Assembly (NCBI GenBank): GCA_944383855.1
Contig: CALWRB010000053.1
Location: 1-64,000 of the forward strand
Origin: an uncultured Lachnospiraceae bacterium
GTDB taxonomy: Bacteria; Bacillota; Clostridia; Lachnospirales; Anaerotignaceae
DNA length: 64,000 nt
Reading direction: 5' to 3'
The translations under genes and the position numbers were made by a program. This document shows positions 33,878 to 43,148 of the stretch, one piece after another (positions within the stretch are counted from its first letter, which is position 1; each line of letters begins with the position of its first letter). Under the pieces are notes generated by a model. It was not told the origin of the DNA. It saw only the letters and a list, made by a program, of their open reading frames with translations, and searched no databases.

Positions 33878-34927
33878 ATGGAAAAGAAAAAAATTGCGGT
33901 CGGCATGTCCGGCGGTGTTGATAGTTCTGTGACTGCTCTTTTACTGCAGGAGCAGGGATATGAAGTGGTTGGCATTACCATGCAGATGTGGGACAGTGCA
34001 CAATCTCCTGCGGAAGATGCCAAGAGGGTTGCAGAACAGTTAGGGATACAGCATGTGGTATTGGATTTTCGGAAAGAATTTCGAAAGGAAGTAGTTGATC
34101 GTTTTATTGCGGATTATGAATCCGGAAGAACTCCAAATCCATGCATTGTCTGCAATCGGAAGATCAAATGGGCAGCTTTGTTGGAACAGGCAAAGAAAAT
34201 GGGGATCCCGCAAATTGCGACAGGTCATTATGCAAAAGTTGTGCAGCACCCTGTGAGCGGACGATGGACCATTGAAACAGCCGATGCCCTGCAAAAAGAC
34301 CAGACCTATGTACTTTATCAGCTGACACAGGAACAGTTGGCGGCAACACAAATGCCGTTAGGAAGTTATGATAAATCCGAAGTACGCAAGATGGCTGAAA
34401 AAATCGATCTTCAGATCGCGTCCAAACCGGACAGTCAGGATATTTGCTTTATTCCAAATGGAGATTATATCGGTTTTATTCGCAGTCAAACGAATCAAAC
34501 TTATCCGGAAGGAGATTTTGTGGATCTTTCGGGGCAGGTTTTGGGACGGCATCAGGGAATGATTCGTTATACTGTTGGTCAGCGAAAGGGATTGGGAATT
34601 GCTTTTGGCAAACCGATGTATGTGCATCATCTGGATGCGGAGCATAATCGGGTGGTATTGTCTGAAAATCAAGATCTGTTCCAAAGCACGTTGTACGCAG
34701 ATCAGCTTTGCTGTATGGCAATAGATCAATTTGAAAGCGGAATGCGTTTGCAGGCAAAGATACGCTATAGCCATCAAGCGGCATGGTGTACTATCACTTG
34801 TCTGTCAGATGGCAGACTGCAGTGTGTGTTTGATCAGCCGCAGCGCGCGATTACTCCCGGACAGTCAGTTGTTTTTTATGACGGTCCTTATTTGGCGGGG
34901 GGCGGCGTTATTTTATCCGCAGAATAA
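33878..34927 (+). CDS. mnmA: tRNA-specific 2-thiouridylase MnmA
   Basis: A 349-residue enzyme with the PP-loop KIAVGMSGGVDSSVTALLLQ, catalytic cysteine in NPCIVCNRKIKW, second cysteine in DSQDICFIPNGDYIGF, and VGQRKGLGIA. It thiolates U34 of Lys, Glu and Gln tRNAs using sulfur from a cysteine desulfurase. GAAAGCGGGGG lies upstream of ATG 33878. It stands alone, with a shared terminator behind it. Confidence 0.95.
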   Translation: MEKKKIAVGMSGGVDSSVTALLLQEQGYEVVGITMQMWDSAQSPAEDAKRVAEQLGIQHVVLDFRKEFRKEVVDRFIADYESGRTPNPCIVCNRKIKWAALLEQAKKMGIPQIATGHYAKVVQHPVSGRWTIETADALQKDQTYVLYQLTQEQLAATQMPLGSYDKSEVRKMAEKIDLQIASKPDSQDICFIPNGDYIGFIRSQTNQTYPEGDFVDLSGQVLGRHQGMIRYTVGQRKGLGIAFGKPMYVHHLDAEHNRVVLSENQDLFQSTLYADQLCCMAIDQFESGMRLQAKIRYSHQAAWCTITCLSDGRLQCVFDQPQRAITPGQSVVFYDGPYLAGGGVILSAE

Positions 34928-34932
34928 TCAAA

Positions 34933-34974
34933 AAAACTCTTGCATTTTGATTTATGCAAGAGTTTTCTTTTTTG
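34933..34974. terminator. Bidirectional terminator between mnmA and the thioredoxin-like gene
   Basis: AAAACTCTTGCAT (34933-34945) pairs perfectly with ATGCAAGAGTTTT (34954-34966), with A and T runs on each side; both convergent genes end at it. Confidence 0.9.
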
Positions 34975-34976
34975 GT

Positions 34977-36014
34977 TTAGTTTTCAGATTCCAATGTTTG
35001 CAGTGTTTTTTCCATTTCGCTCAGGTAAACGTCCGCACTTTGTACGCCTTCGATGCGATCTCCAACGACATTTCCGTTTTTGTCAACAAAAATAGTGGTA
35101 GGAAGCCCCTCTAAGTTGGAAACGATCCAGTTGCCCAGGGTTGCATTTGGCATGATAGATTGGAAGGTCGCTCCTGCTTCTGTTAGAGCGTCTTTGGCGA
35201 CCTGTTCATTATTTTCGTCCGGTGTATCGATAACGACCTGCAGGAAATTCACATTGGGATAAGACGATTGCAGTTGCTGATAAAGCAATTCCAGCTGATC
35301 CAGATCGTTGATGTCCGGATAACAGTAAGATGCCCAAAATTCAACGATCGTCAGATCATATTCTGAAAATACGGTAGAGTCTATATATGCACCGTCCAAT
35401 GTGGAAGTTGCAAATGAAATATCACCGTTTGTAACAGTTTCGTTTTCATCTGATTGCGACTGTTGTTCGGCAAGAGATTCATCGGGTTGATAGGTTTGGA
35501 TGCTTTTTTCCAGATCAGGCAGTTTTTTCAGCAAATCCTGATAGACAGAGATCTGTTCTTCTGTGAAGCGTTCCATCGGTTCATACCAGTCGGTCAGATA
35601 ATAGAAGTGAAATCCTTCCGCTGCGGGCAATTCCGTAACCGTTTCAAAACGGTCCAGTTCATTCTCAATCGCATCACTATCTACCATTTCTTCCCGTACT
35701 ACAAGAATTTCAAATAATCCTGCCATCAGTTCGTCTAATGGAATATCGGAAGAAAGATCATTCAGCTCGTCCATATGATCTTCCGGTGCGTAGTAGTACG
35801 CAATTTGTCCATAAATCTCACCTTCCGGGTTTAAAGTGGATATCGGGATCAGGTTTGCTTCTGTTTGCAGTGTCCAAACTTCCGGAATGACAAAGGAAAC
35901 ACCGCAGGCGTCCAGCGTGACTTGTTCGCCCTTTACCGTATTATCGGAAGCGCAGCCGGCGCAGATTGCCATAACTAAAAAGACAGCTAACAATTGCTTT
36001 ATCATATGTCGCAT
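34977..36014 (-). CDS. Thioredoxin-like (TlpA-type) lipoprotein with a degenerate active site
   Basis: A 345-residue lipoprotein; the lipobox AICAGC puts the lipidated Cys at 21. Residues 30-180 are an acidic domain of unknown type. A low-complexity QQSQSDENE linker precedes the redoxin domain (about 200-345) with TIVEFWASYCYPDIN and LPTTIFVDKNGNVVG. In TlpA/ResA proteins the motif is WCxxC; here it is C231-Y-P-D234, so the resolving cysteine is missing. GGAGGT lies eight bases before ATG 36014. It may bind rather than reduce its partner. It is divergent from a two-component system. Confidence 0.82.
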   Translation of the reverse strand: MRHMIKQLLAVFLVMAICAGCASDNTVKGEQVTLDACGVSFVIPEVWTLQTEANLIPISTLNPEGEIYGQIAYYYAPEDHMDELNDLSSDIPLDELMAGLFEILVVREEMVDSDAIENELDRFETVTELPAAEGFHFYYLTDWYEPMERFTEEQISVYQDLLKKLPDLEKSIQTYQPDESLAEQQSQSDENETVTNGDISFATSTLDGAYIDSTVFSEYDLTIVEFWASYCYPDINDLDQLELLYQQLQSSYPNVNFLQVVIDTPDENNEQVAKDALTEAGATFQSIMPNATLGNWIVSNLEGLPTTIFVDKNGNVVGDRIEGVQSADVYLSEMEKTLQTLESEN

Positions 36015-36255
36015 AAAATATTACCTCCAGTTTTCAAAAAGCTCTTTTCATTTTACGCAAGTTTTTTTCTGCCTGCAATGAAAAGATTCCTAAATTTTGT
36101 TTTCACTTTGATTTTCTGTCTTTTCTAATTCTATTCTAATGCGGAAACAATACCTTTTTAACAGACCAAAGCTATACTGAAAAAAATAACAGACAAAACA
36201 GGATATAACTGTTATAATGGGAAAAGAGATTTGAATTTATGCGGAGTGAGCGAAC

Positions 36256-36939
36256 ATGAATGGGAAAAAAATACTTTTGATTGAAGATGAAGTTAAACTT
36301 GCTCGTTTCATCGAGCTTGAACTGAAATATGAAGGATATGACATAACCGTTTGTCACGATGGCAGGGAGGGCATGACGGCGATCAATCAAGGTGATTTTG
36401 ATATGATCTTGCTGGATTTGATGCTGCCCGGTCTGACAGGAATTGAAATTTGCCGCAGAGTCAGAAAATTTTCTCGTGTGCCGATCATTATGTTGACTGC
36501 AAAGGACGAAGTCATGGATAAAGTTGCTGGATTGGACAGCGGTGCGGACGATTATCTCACAAAACCGTTTGCTATTGAGGAGCTGTTGGCAAGAATGCGT
36601 GTCGCTTTCAAGCATTGCGGCGGTGGCGAGATCAAAAAAAGCATTTTGCAGGTACAGGACTTGACCATTGATGTGGAAAAACGGGTGGTCAAGGTTGGAG
36701 ATAATCTTGTGGAATTAACCAAGAAAGAATATGATCTTTTGCTTTATCTGGTGCAGAATAAAGATATTGTCCTGACTCGTGAGCAGATACTCAATCAAGT
36801 GTGGGGTTACAGTTATATCGGAGAAACCAATGTGGTGGACGTTTATATTCGTTATTTGAGAGCCAAAATAGACGAAACCTATCAGAAAAAATATATACAT
36901 ACCATTCGAGGGGTTGGATATTATGTCAAAGACGAATAA
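36256..36939 (+). CDS. OmpR-family response regulator
   Basis: A 227-residue regulator: receiver domain with LLIEDEVKLARFIE, phosphoacceptor Asp in MILLDLMLPGLTG, TAKDE and the KPFAIEELLAR lysine; then a winged helix (KEYDLLLYLVQNKD, TIRGVGYYVK). It binds DNA when phosphorylated by the kinase encoded next, which overlaps it by 17 bases. A TATAAT with a weak -35 lies about 40 bp upstream. Targets are unknown; the neighbouring redox lipoprotein is a candidate. Confidence 0.93.
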   Translation: MNGKKILLIEDEVKLARFIELELKYEGYDITVCHDGREGMTAINQGDFDMILLDLMLPGLTGIEICRRVRKFSRVPIIMLTAKDEVMDKVAGLDSGADDYLTKPFAIEELLARMRVAFKHCGGGEIKKSILQVQDLTIDVEKRVVKVGDNLVELTKKEYDLLLYLVQNKDIVLTREQILNQVWGYSYIGETNVVDVYIRYLRAKIDETYQKKYIHTIRGVGYYVKDE

Positions 36940-38482
36940 AGGGATTTTTTTTGGGAAATGGTCGAGTATGACCATTGCAAAAAAAACAACGCTGTTATAT
37001 GGCGGGATTTTTTCCCTTTCTCTTTTGGCGGTCAGCCTGTTTGTGCTCTTAAATGTGAACGATCTGCAAAGAAGCAGTATTCGCAGGGAGCTTTATCAGA
37101 CGATCAGCAATATCGAAAGTTATGTGACAGAGAACGATTCGATTGATGATCAAAAATTGACGGAGTTATTGGATAATAAATATGTTGAAGTCGGTGTATA
37201 CGACACAAAAGAGAAAAAAATGTATACCAGTTATATTGGTGAAGTTCCTCTTTTTATGGAAGGAGGAGGGAAATTTAATTTTCCTCCGGAACCTATGCCG
37301 GGAGATATGGAAAATATACCGGAAGATTTTCGGAATGACTGGAAAGATTATCTGATTGATCGCGGATATCGCGTTTATCAAGAACAAAGCGGTCAGGAAG
37401 AAAGTGTGACTTTTACGGCTGAAGGTGAAACAGGACAGCAACTTATGCTGTCATTTAAACGTGTGCATACAAATGAAAATGAATATTTGATTATGGCATT
37501 CAAGATGTTAAGCGGAAATACTAACGCCTATTTTTTTAGAACATTTTTGCTGAAATTGGTTGCAGTAGATATTATTGGTATTTTCTGTGCTTTTTTAGTG
37601 GGACGTTACATCAGCAGAAGAATACTGATGCCTATGGAGCGGATCCGTTCCATGGCAGAACGGATCAGTATCGAAGATTTAAGCCAGCGTTTAACAACAG
37701 ATGGTCCGGATGATGAAATGAAAGAGTTAACAATCACGTTTAACTCAATGATCGAACGACTGGATGCTTCTTTCCAAAAACAGAATCGTTTTGTTTCCGA
37801 TGCTTCACATGAACTGCGGACACCAATCTCTGTAATTCAGGGCTATGCAAATTTGATCAACCGTTGGGGCAAGAGTGATTCCAATATTTTGCAGGAATCG
37901 ATCGATTCGATTCTGAGCGAAACGGAGCATATGAGTGCACTGATTAAGCAGCTGCTGTTTTTGGCAAAAGGCGACCAAAAGAAGGTCATCTTCCAAAAAA
38001 CAGAAGTTTCATTGACAGAAGCGGCAGGAGAACTCTATAAAGAGCTGGAACTATTGGATGTCAATCGTGAGATTACCCTGGAAGCACAAGAGGATGTCAA
38101 TGTATATGCAGATGCGGATTTGCTGAAGCAGCTATTTTGGATTCATGGAGAAAATGCGGTCAAATATACTTCGGAAGGCGGAAAAATTCAAATTAAAGTT
38201 TGGAAGGACAAAAAATATGCGTATTTGTCTATTCAAGACGATGGAATCGGTATTTCCGAAGAAAATCTTTCCTTCATTTTTGACCGATTCTTCCGTGCCG
38301 ATAAATCCAGAAACAAAGAAATTCCCGGGACTGGGTTAGGTCTTTCCATCGCGAAGTGGATTATGGATTGTCATGATGGTGAAATTTTAGTTTCCAGCAA
38401 AGAAGGAGAGGGGACTTGTTTTACCGACAGATTTTATCTTCCTTTCACGGAAGAAGCCAAAAAAGGCAAAAAGAAATCATGA
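36923..38482 (+). CDS. Sensor histidine kinase (HAMP-HisKA-HATPase)
   Basis: A 519-residue membrane kinase. Membrane segment 1 is at about 24-45 (LLYGGIFSLSLLAVSLFVLL), an extracytoplasmic domain at about 46-200, and segment 2 at about 203-225. A HAMP region (SRRILMPMERIRSMAERIS) follows, then the phosphoaccepting His in SDASHELRTPISVIQGY and ATP-site motifs GENAVKYTSEGG, DDGIGISEEN and GTGLGLSIA. ATG 36923 is chosen over TTG 36914; GAGGGG lies upstream. It is the partner of the preceding regulator. The signal is unknown. Confidence 0.93.
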   Translation: MSKTNKGIFFGKWSSMTIAKKTTLLYGGIFSLSLLAVSLFVLLNVNDLQRSSIRRELYQTISNIESYVTENDSIDDQKLTELLDNKYVEVGVYDTKEKKMYTSYIGEVPLFMEGGGKFNFPPEPMPGDMENIPEDFRNDWKDYLIDRGYRVYQEQSGQEESVTFTAEGETGQQLMLSFKRVHTNENEYLIMAFKMLSGNTNAYFFRTFLLKLVAVDIIGIFCAFLVGRYISRRILMPMERIRSMAERISIEDLSQRLTTDGPDDEMKELTITFNSMIERLDASFQKQNRFVSDASHELRTPISVIQGYANLINRWGKSDSNILQESIDSILSETEHMSALIKQLLFLAKGDQKKVIFQKTEVSLTEAAGELYKELELLDVNREITLEAQEDVNVYADADLLKQLFWIHGENAVKYTSEGGKIQIKVWKDKKYAYLSIQDDGIGISEENLSFIFDRFFRADKSRNKEIPGTGLGLSIAKWIMDCHDGEILVSSKEGEGTCFTDRFYLPFTEEAKKGKKKS

Positions 38483-38514
38483 ATGCGCAGTACAAAGCGT
38501 ACTGCGTATTTTTT
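38483..38514 (+). terminator. Intrinsic terminator after the two-component system
   Basis: ATGCGCAGTAC (38483-38493) and GTACTGCGTAT (38499-38509), then T residues, starting right after the kinase stop. Confidence 0.88.
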
Positions 38515-38647
38515 AAACTTTTGAAATTTGAACAGACTATAAATAGCTTGTATGGTTTCTTCGGTTGTGCTTCATGGAAAAATATGGTATTCTTGTATTT
38601 GTATTTTGGAAAAGAGAAGATGTTTGAGATATAAGTGAGGAATAGAA

Positions 38648-39565
38648 ATGAAGGATAGAAAGAAAGTCATTTTTTATGGACTGACAACAATTCTGATTTG
38701 GGCAACGGCATTCCCGTTGACGAAAGTATCACAAGATACTTTTTCGCCGGAAGTGTTGGGATTTATACGATGTAGTGTTGCGGCGGTCTTTTTGCTTTTG
38801 ATCGGAAAGAAAACGCACATTCGTCCGCTCCAAAAATCACAAGTGCCTATTTTCTTATTAGGCGGATTCGTTGGTTTTTCCGGCTATATGATCGCTTTTA
38901 ATACCGGATTGAAAACTTTGCTTTCCTCTACGTCCAGTGTTATCATTGCGCTGACACCTATTTTAACGGCGATCGCAGCCTATGTGTTGTACCGCGAAAA
39001 AATCAGTGCGGTTGGTTGGACTACGATCGGAGCCGCTTTTGTGGGCGTTTTGGTACTGCTGCTTTGGGAAACGGGACTTTCCATCAATATCGGTGCGATC
39101 TGGACTTTAGCGGCATCTTTCCTGTTCTGCTGGTATAATATTTTGACGCGGGTTTTGTCTGCAAGAGGATTCTCCGCGTTAGAAATCGTGACGTACTGTA
39201 TGCTCTTTGGCGCGATCGAGTTGATCTTTGCACTGCCGACTGCTGTAGCACAGATACAACATGCTCCGATAGAGGATATCCTTGCAGTCATTGCAATGGG
39301 TCTGCTGCCCAGTGCAACAGCATATTTGTCTTGGGGCAAAGCCATGACATATGCGGAAAAAACGAGTGAAGTGACAAATTTTTTGTTCTTGTCTCCGCTG
39401 ATGGCAACGATACTCGGTTTTGTTTTGTTAGATGAAGTGCCGAATGCAGGTACATTTATCGGAGGAGGCATGATCATTCTTTCGCTGGTTATTTTTAACA
39501 CGAAGGGGCGTGCGCAATCGGTTAAAACCAGTACTTTATCACAGGATAAGGTATCTGCAAAATAA
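38648..39565 (+). CDS. EamA/DMT family transporter
   Basis: A 305-residue protein with ten hydrophobic segments in two EamA repeats (first from FYGLTTILIWATAFPLTKVS, second from AIWTLAASFLFCWYNILTR). DMT exporters move amino acids, purines or other metabolites. GTGAGGAATAG lies upstream of ATG 38648. It is monocistronic, with a strong terminator at 39586. The substrate cannot be predicted. Confidence 0.88.
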   Translation: MKDRKKVIFYGLTTILIWATAFPLTKVSQDTFSPEVLGFIRCSVAAVFLLLIGKKTHIRPLQKSQVPIFLLGGFVGFSGYMIAFNTGLKTLLSSTSSVIIALTPILTAIAAYVLYREKISAVGWTTIGAAFVGVLVLLLWETGLSINIGAIWTLAASFLFCWYNILTRVLSARGFSALEIVTYCMLFGAIELIFALPTAVAQIQHAPIEDILAVIAMGLLPSATAYLSWGKAMTYAEKTSEVTNFLFLSPLMATILGFVLLDEVPNAGTFIGGGMIILSLVIFNTKGRAQSVKTSTLSQDKVSAK

Positions 39566-39585
39566 AACGATATGGCATAAATGTG

Positions 39586-39625
39586 AAAAAGCTTACATTC
39601 CAATTTAAGAATGTAAGCTTTTTTA
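39586..39625 (+). terminator. Intrinsic terminator after the EamA transporter
   Basis: AAAAAGCTTACATTC (39586-39600) pairs perfectly with GAATGTAAGCTTTTT (39609-39623), then T. Confidence 0.92.
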
Positions 39626-40084
39626 ATGTTGGAATTTTATATTGGAAACATATTGGAAAACCAAAATAACATTATCTTCTACAGAATATGGTTGCTTTTA
39701 CCTAATTTAATATAAAAATATGTTTTCTTTCGGTTATTTTTTGATCTCTATCGAGGAAAAGTACCAAACAAAAAGAAAAAAAAGAAAAAAGTTGAAGGAA
39801 ATAAATCGTTTCTTAAACTCTTTGCACAAATTAGTTTCCAAAAACTATATTTTTATGGGAGAGTTTTCTGCGTGATATATTTTTAGAAAATAAAGAAATA
39901 TTTTTGTTTATTATACATTTATTATGATATATAATACTTTTTATTCAAAAATGAATTCCTCTTATTTTTTTTAAAATAATTTTGAAGATAGATTTTCGTT
40001 TTTTTATAGACTTCAAACCATACAGTAAGTGAACAGTTTTTTATCATTTTCTGAAACAAATTTTGAACTTAAAAAAACTCACTA
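39626..40084. other. AT-rich intergenic stretch
   Basis: About 460 bases, strongly AT-rich with many A and T tracts, between the EamA terminator and the APC permease promoter. No open frame with a ribosome binding site was seen. A CATTTTCTGAAACAA sequence at 40045-40059 resembles the CodY box (11 of 15 positions). Confidence 0.6.
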
Positions 40085-40112
40085 TTGACTGTCCCTTTGC
40101 GGTATGTAGTAT
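40085..40112 (+). promoter_or_regulatory. Promoter of the APC permease leader
   Basis: TTGACT (40085-40090) and TAGTAT (40107-40112) with a 16-bp spacer; TATATT three bases later is an alternative -10. It implies a leader of about 300 bases. Confidence 0.5.
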
Positions 40113-40124
40113 ATTAAATCCAGA

Positions 40125-40235
40125 TTATAAAATATCACAAATTAAGCGCATAACATTTATGTTTTATTATCTAACATTTTGATTGTTATGTGAAAAACAG
40201 ATATTTCCGCGGGTGTTTGTAGTGATATTTTATAA
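40125..40235 (+). ncRNA. Structured leader RNA of the APC permease, unassigned class
   Basis: TTATAAAATATCAC (40125-40138) and GTGATATTTTATAA (40222-40235) form a perfect 14-bp helix. Inside it CGCATAACA (40147-40155) pairs with TGTTATGTG (40184-40192). Immediately after, GAAGAC/GTCTTC (40238-40243 with 40255-40260) forms another hairpin. About 190 bases of leader follow to the ATG. No known riboswitch was recognised. Alternatively the two arms are inverted regulator sites in DNA. Confidence 0.55.
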
Positions 40236-40426
40236 AAGAAGACGTGTTTTTTCTGTCTTCATTATTGTTTTTATTGACTGGATTGAAAAACATTTTTCAG
40301 TAAAAAAAGAACAAAGAAACTGATGAATAACGGCAGGGTTCAGGAAGTTTCAGAAGGCATCTGTTGGTGAACGGGTGTCTATCGGCAATCATTCATTTAA
40401 GTTATTTCATGATAGGAGGATAGCTT

Positions 40427-41863
40427 ATGTCTGAACAACAACAACAAGGTAGTTTTAAGAAGGATTTGCGTAAGATAGATATTTGGGCGCTTGCGCTTGG
40501 TGCAATTATCGGTTGGGGCTGTTTCGTAATGCCCGGTACATCTTTCCTACCTAAAGCGGGTCCCGTTGGTTCCATGCTGGGTTTGATTTTAGGTGGTGTC
40601 ATTATTTCCATCATTTCCGTCAGCTATGGGTACTTAATTCAGAAGTTTCCTCTTTCGGGCGGTGAGTTTGTTTATGCGGATGCTGCGTTTGGTAAAGTAC
40701 ATGCGTTTATTTGCGGTTGGATGATCGTTCTCGCATACTGGTCCTTGATTCCGCTGAATTCTACAGCTTTGGCAATGGTATCTCGTTATATTCTGCCCGG
40801 TTCGCCTTTGCAGATTGGTTATTTGTATACGATTGCAGGTTGGGATGTATATGTCGGTGAGATTGCCCTGGCTTACCTGTTTATCATTGGTTTGGGTATA
40901 ATGAATATTAAAGGCATCAAATCTGCCGGCTGGTTCCAGACATTGGTTGCAGTAGCGCTGTTTGGCTCTGTGTTATTCGTATTTATTGGCGTTTTGCTGA
41001 CAAAACCTGATTTTACAAACCTGCAGCCTTACTTCCTGGAAGGACAGTCTAAATTCTCCAGCATTCTTGCAATTATTGCATTTACACCTTACTGTTTCGT
41101 TGGTTTTGACTGTATCCCGCAGGCAGCGGAAGAATACAACTTCTCTCACAAAGCTGCGCTTGGTCTGATGATTGGCGCGATTATGGTTGGTGCGTTTATC
41201 TATGCGGCAGTTGTATTTGTAACATCCGTTGTAGATCCTTGGCAGCCTATGCTGGCTTCTAACCCTGACTGGGCAACCGGCGAAATGATTCTGAAATCTA
41301 TTGGCTATATTGGTGTATTCTTCATTGGTATCGCAATGCTGTGTGCGGTTGTTTCCGGTATGAACGCGTTCTATATCGCTTCTAGCCGTCTGATCTACTC
41401 CATGGCTTATGCAGATGCTCTGCCTGGAAAATTTGCAGTTTTGACTCCTCAGGGTACACCGAAAAGAGCGATTTTGTTTATGATGATCTTGGCTTTGATC
41501 GCTCCTTGGTTCGGTCGCCAGGTATTGAGCTGGATCGTAGATATGACATGTGTAGGCGCTGCGATGGGCTTTATCTATACTTGTGCTTCCGCAACCGTTC
41601 TTTCCAAGAGAAATGGTGATACAAAACAGACTGCAATCAGTGCCCTCGGCGTAGCGGTTGCATCTATCTTCCTGATTATCACCTTTATTCCTGGTATGCC
41701 CGGTTTCCTGTCCGTACCTTCTTTCATTATTTTAGGTATCTGGATTGTCATTGGTATCATCTTCTTCTTTATCATTAAACATGATTATATCAATGGTAAA
41801 TGGAAGGGTGTTTCCGTAGAAAAGATCTTGCTGTCTAAGATGGAACAAGATGGCAGACTGTAA
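40427..41863 (+). CDS. APC superfamily amino acid permease
   Basis: A 478-residue protein with about twelve hydrophobic segments. The start IDIWALALGAIIGWGCFVMP is the conserved first helix of the family, with the GxG substrate loop; later GEFVYADAAFGKVHAFICGW and IAFTPYCFVGFDCIPQAAEE are typical. It takes up an amino acid or amine by proton or antiport coupling. AGGAGGATAG lies before ATG 40427. A KdpD/KdpE-like pair is convergent downstream. The substrate is unknown. Confidence 0.9.
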   Translation: MSEQQQQGSFKKDLRKIDIWALALGAIIGWGCFVMPGTSFLPKAGPVGSMLGLILGGVIISIISVSYGYLIQKFPLSGGEFVYADAAFGKVHAFICGWMIVLAYWSLIPLNSTALAMVSRYILPGSPLQIGYLYTIAGWDVYVGEIALAYLFIIGLGIMNIKGIKSAGWFQTLVAVALFGSVLFVFIGVLLTKPDFTNLQPYFLEGQSKFSSILAIIAFTPYCFVGFDCIPQAAEEYNFSHKAALGLMIGAIMVGAFIYAAVVFVTSVVDPWQPMLASNPDWATGEMILKSIGYIGVFFIGIAMLCAVVSGMNAFYIASSRLIYSMAYADALPGKFAVLTPQGTPKRAILFMMILALIAPWFGRQVLSWIVDMTCVGAAMGFIYTCASATVLSKRNGDTKQTAISALGVAVASIFLIITFIPGMPGFLSVPSFIILGIWIVIGIIFFFIIKHDYINGKWKGVSVEKILLSKMEQDGRL

Positions 41864-41944
41864 ACAAAGAAGCGGAAAAATTTCTGCAATACGAAAAAAG
41901 AAAATAACCTCCTAAAACAAAACATGTTGTTTGTACTTTACCTT

Positions 41945-41974
41945 AGGGACTGCTGTTTATCGGCAGTCCCTTTG
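41945..41974 (+). terminator. Terminator after the APC permease
   Basis: AGGGACTGC (41945-41953) and GCAGTCCCT (41963-41971), followed by only TTT. Confidence 0.65.
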
Positions 41975-42279
41975 CAATGCGCAAAAAAATGATACACGCG
42001 AAGGAAAGAAAGTCTTTTTGGAGAAAGTTTTTTTTGCATGATGAGGATCGCAACTGTTTTTTTGCGTGAAATAGGGAGATGATAGGAAAAATAGGGGGGC
42101 AATGCGAAAAAAGAAGAAAACCACTTGCAATATGTAAGAAGATATGCTTTTGCATTCCGTCAGCAAAAGAAAAATGAAAAAGCTCTTAGAAGCAAGTGGC
42201 ATCTTTTACGGTAAAAAACAAGATAAATAGATAGATACAGGTGCAAAGACGGCATAGCCGCAAATACCTTTGATACAAA

Positions 42280-42311
42280 ATAAAAGTGACAGAAAGATCG
42301 TTCTGCCACTT
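42280..42311 (-). terminator. Likely terminator of the KdpDE-like operon
   Basis: AAGTGACAGAA (42284-42294) and TTCTGCCACTT (42301-42311), one mismatch; on the minus strand it is followed by TTATTTTG. It lies about 140 bases after the response-regulator stop. Confidence 0.55.
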
Positions 42312-42452
42312 ACGGTGATAATATTTCAATATCCGATTTTTTTTGTTGTATCACATGGTGATTCTGTTCTGCAAGCTGCTTTTTTAAAAGCAAGCAGAGG
42401 AGTGACAAAAGCATGGTGACGAATGGATCCGATAAACAGACAACACATTTGG

Positions 42453-43148
42453 TTACTCCTCGATCATTCGATAGCCAACACCGACCTCTGTAAAGATATA
42501 TTGCGGCGCGGCAGGGTTTTTTTCAATTTTTCTGCGAATGTTTGCCATATTCACTCTTAAAATCTGATTATCCTTTACTGCGTACGGTCCCCAAAGCTCT
42601 GTGATGATATGATCATACGTCATAACTCTGCCGGCGCTCTTTGCAAGTAAAGATACAATTTTAAACTCAATTTGTGTCAAATGAACTTCGTTCCCATCAA
42701 CGGTAACCAAGCGTTTGCCAAAATCGATCGTAAGCCCTTTGGCAGAAAACACTTCTTCTTGTACGCCTGCACCTCTTTTCAGGTTATGACGTAACGCTGT
42801 GCGGATTCTTGCTAAAAGTTCAGAAGTACCAAATGGCTTTGTGATATAATCGTCCGCACCAAGATCAAGAGCTTTCACTTTTTCTGTTTCATCTCCTCTG
42901 GCAGAAACAATAATGACAGGAATCGAGGACCATTCACGGACAGTTTCCAACACTTCCACTCCATCAATATCGGGAAGACCGAGGTCTAATAAAATCAGAT
43001 CCGGACAGTGAGATGAAACCATTGTCAGGGCTTCTTTTGCCGTTTTTGCCAATACGGTGATATAGCCGTTAGACTTCAGTGTGGTTGCAATAAAATTGCT
43101 GATAGCATCTTCGTCTTCTACAATTAGTATTTTGATTTTATTGGTCAT
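42453..43148 (-). CDS. KdpE-like response regulator
   Basis: A 231-residue OmpR-type regulator: KILIVEDEDAISNFIA, phosphoacceptor Asp in LILLDLGLPDIDGVEVLE, KPFGTSELLARIRTALRH, then a winged helix with ELWGPYAVKDNQILRVNMAN and VGVGYRM. These features closely match KdpE. It overlaps the kinase gene by 11 bases. No kdpFABC genes are in the window, so its targets may be distant or different. Confidence 0.88.
   Translation of the reverse strand: MTNKIKILIVEDEDAISNFIATTLKSNGYITVLAKTAKEALTMVSSHCPDLILLDLGLPDIDGVEVLETVREWSSIPVIIVSARGDETEKVKALDLGADDYITKPFGTSELLARIRTALRHNLKRGAGVQEEVFSAKGLTIDFGKRLVTVDGNEVHLTQIEFKIVSLLAKSAGRVMTYDHIITELWGPYAVKDNQILRVNMANIRRKIEKNPAAPQYIFTEVGVGYRMIEE

Larger units (their letters stand above)
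41864..42452. other. Intergenic region with several hairpins
   Basis: No gene is visible. Besides the permease terminator it holds a nested structure: CCACTTGC (42121-42128) with GCAAGTGG (42192-42199), enclosing CTTTTGC (42147-42153) with GCAAAAG (42163-42169). A terminator-like stem at 42284-42311 and a short GCTTTT/AAAAGC stem near 42381-42394 follow. Confidence 0.55.
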
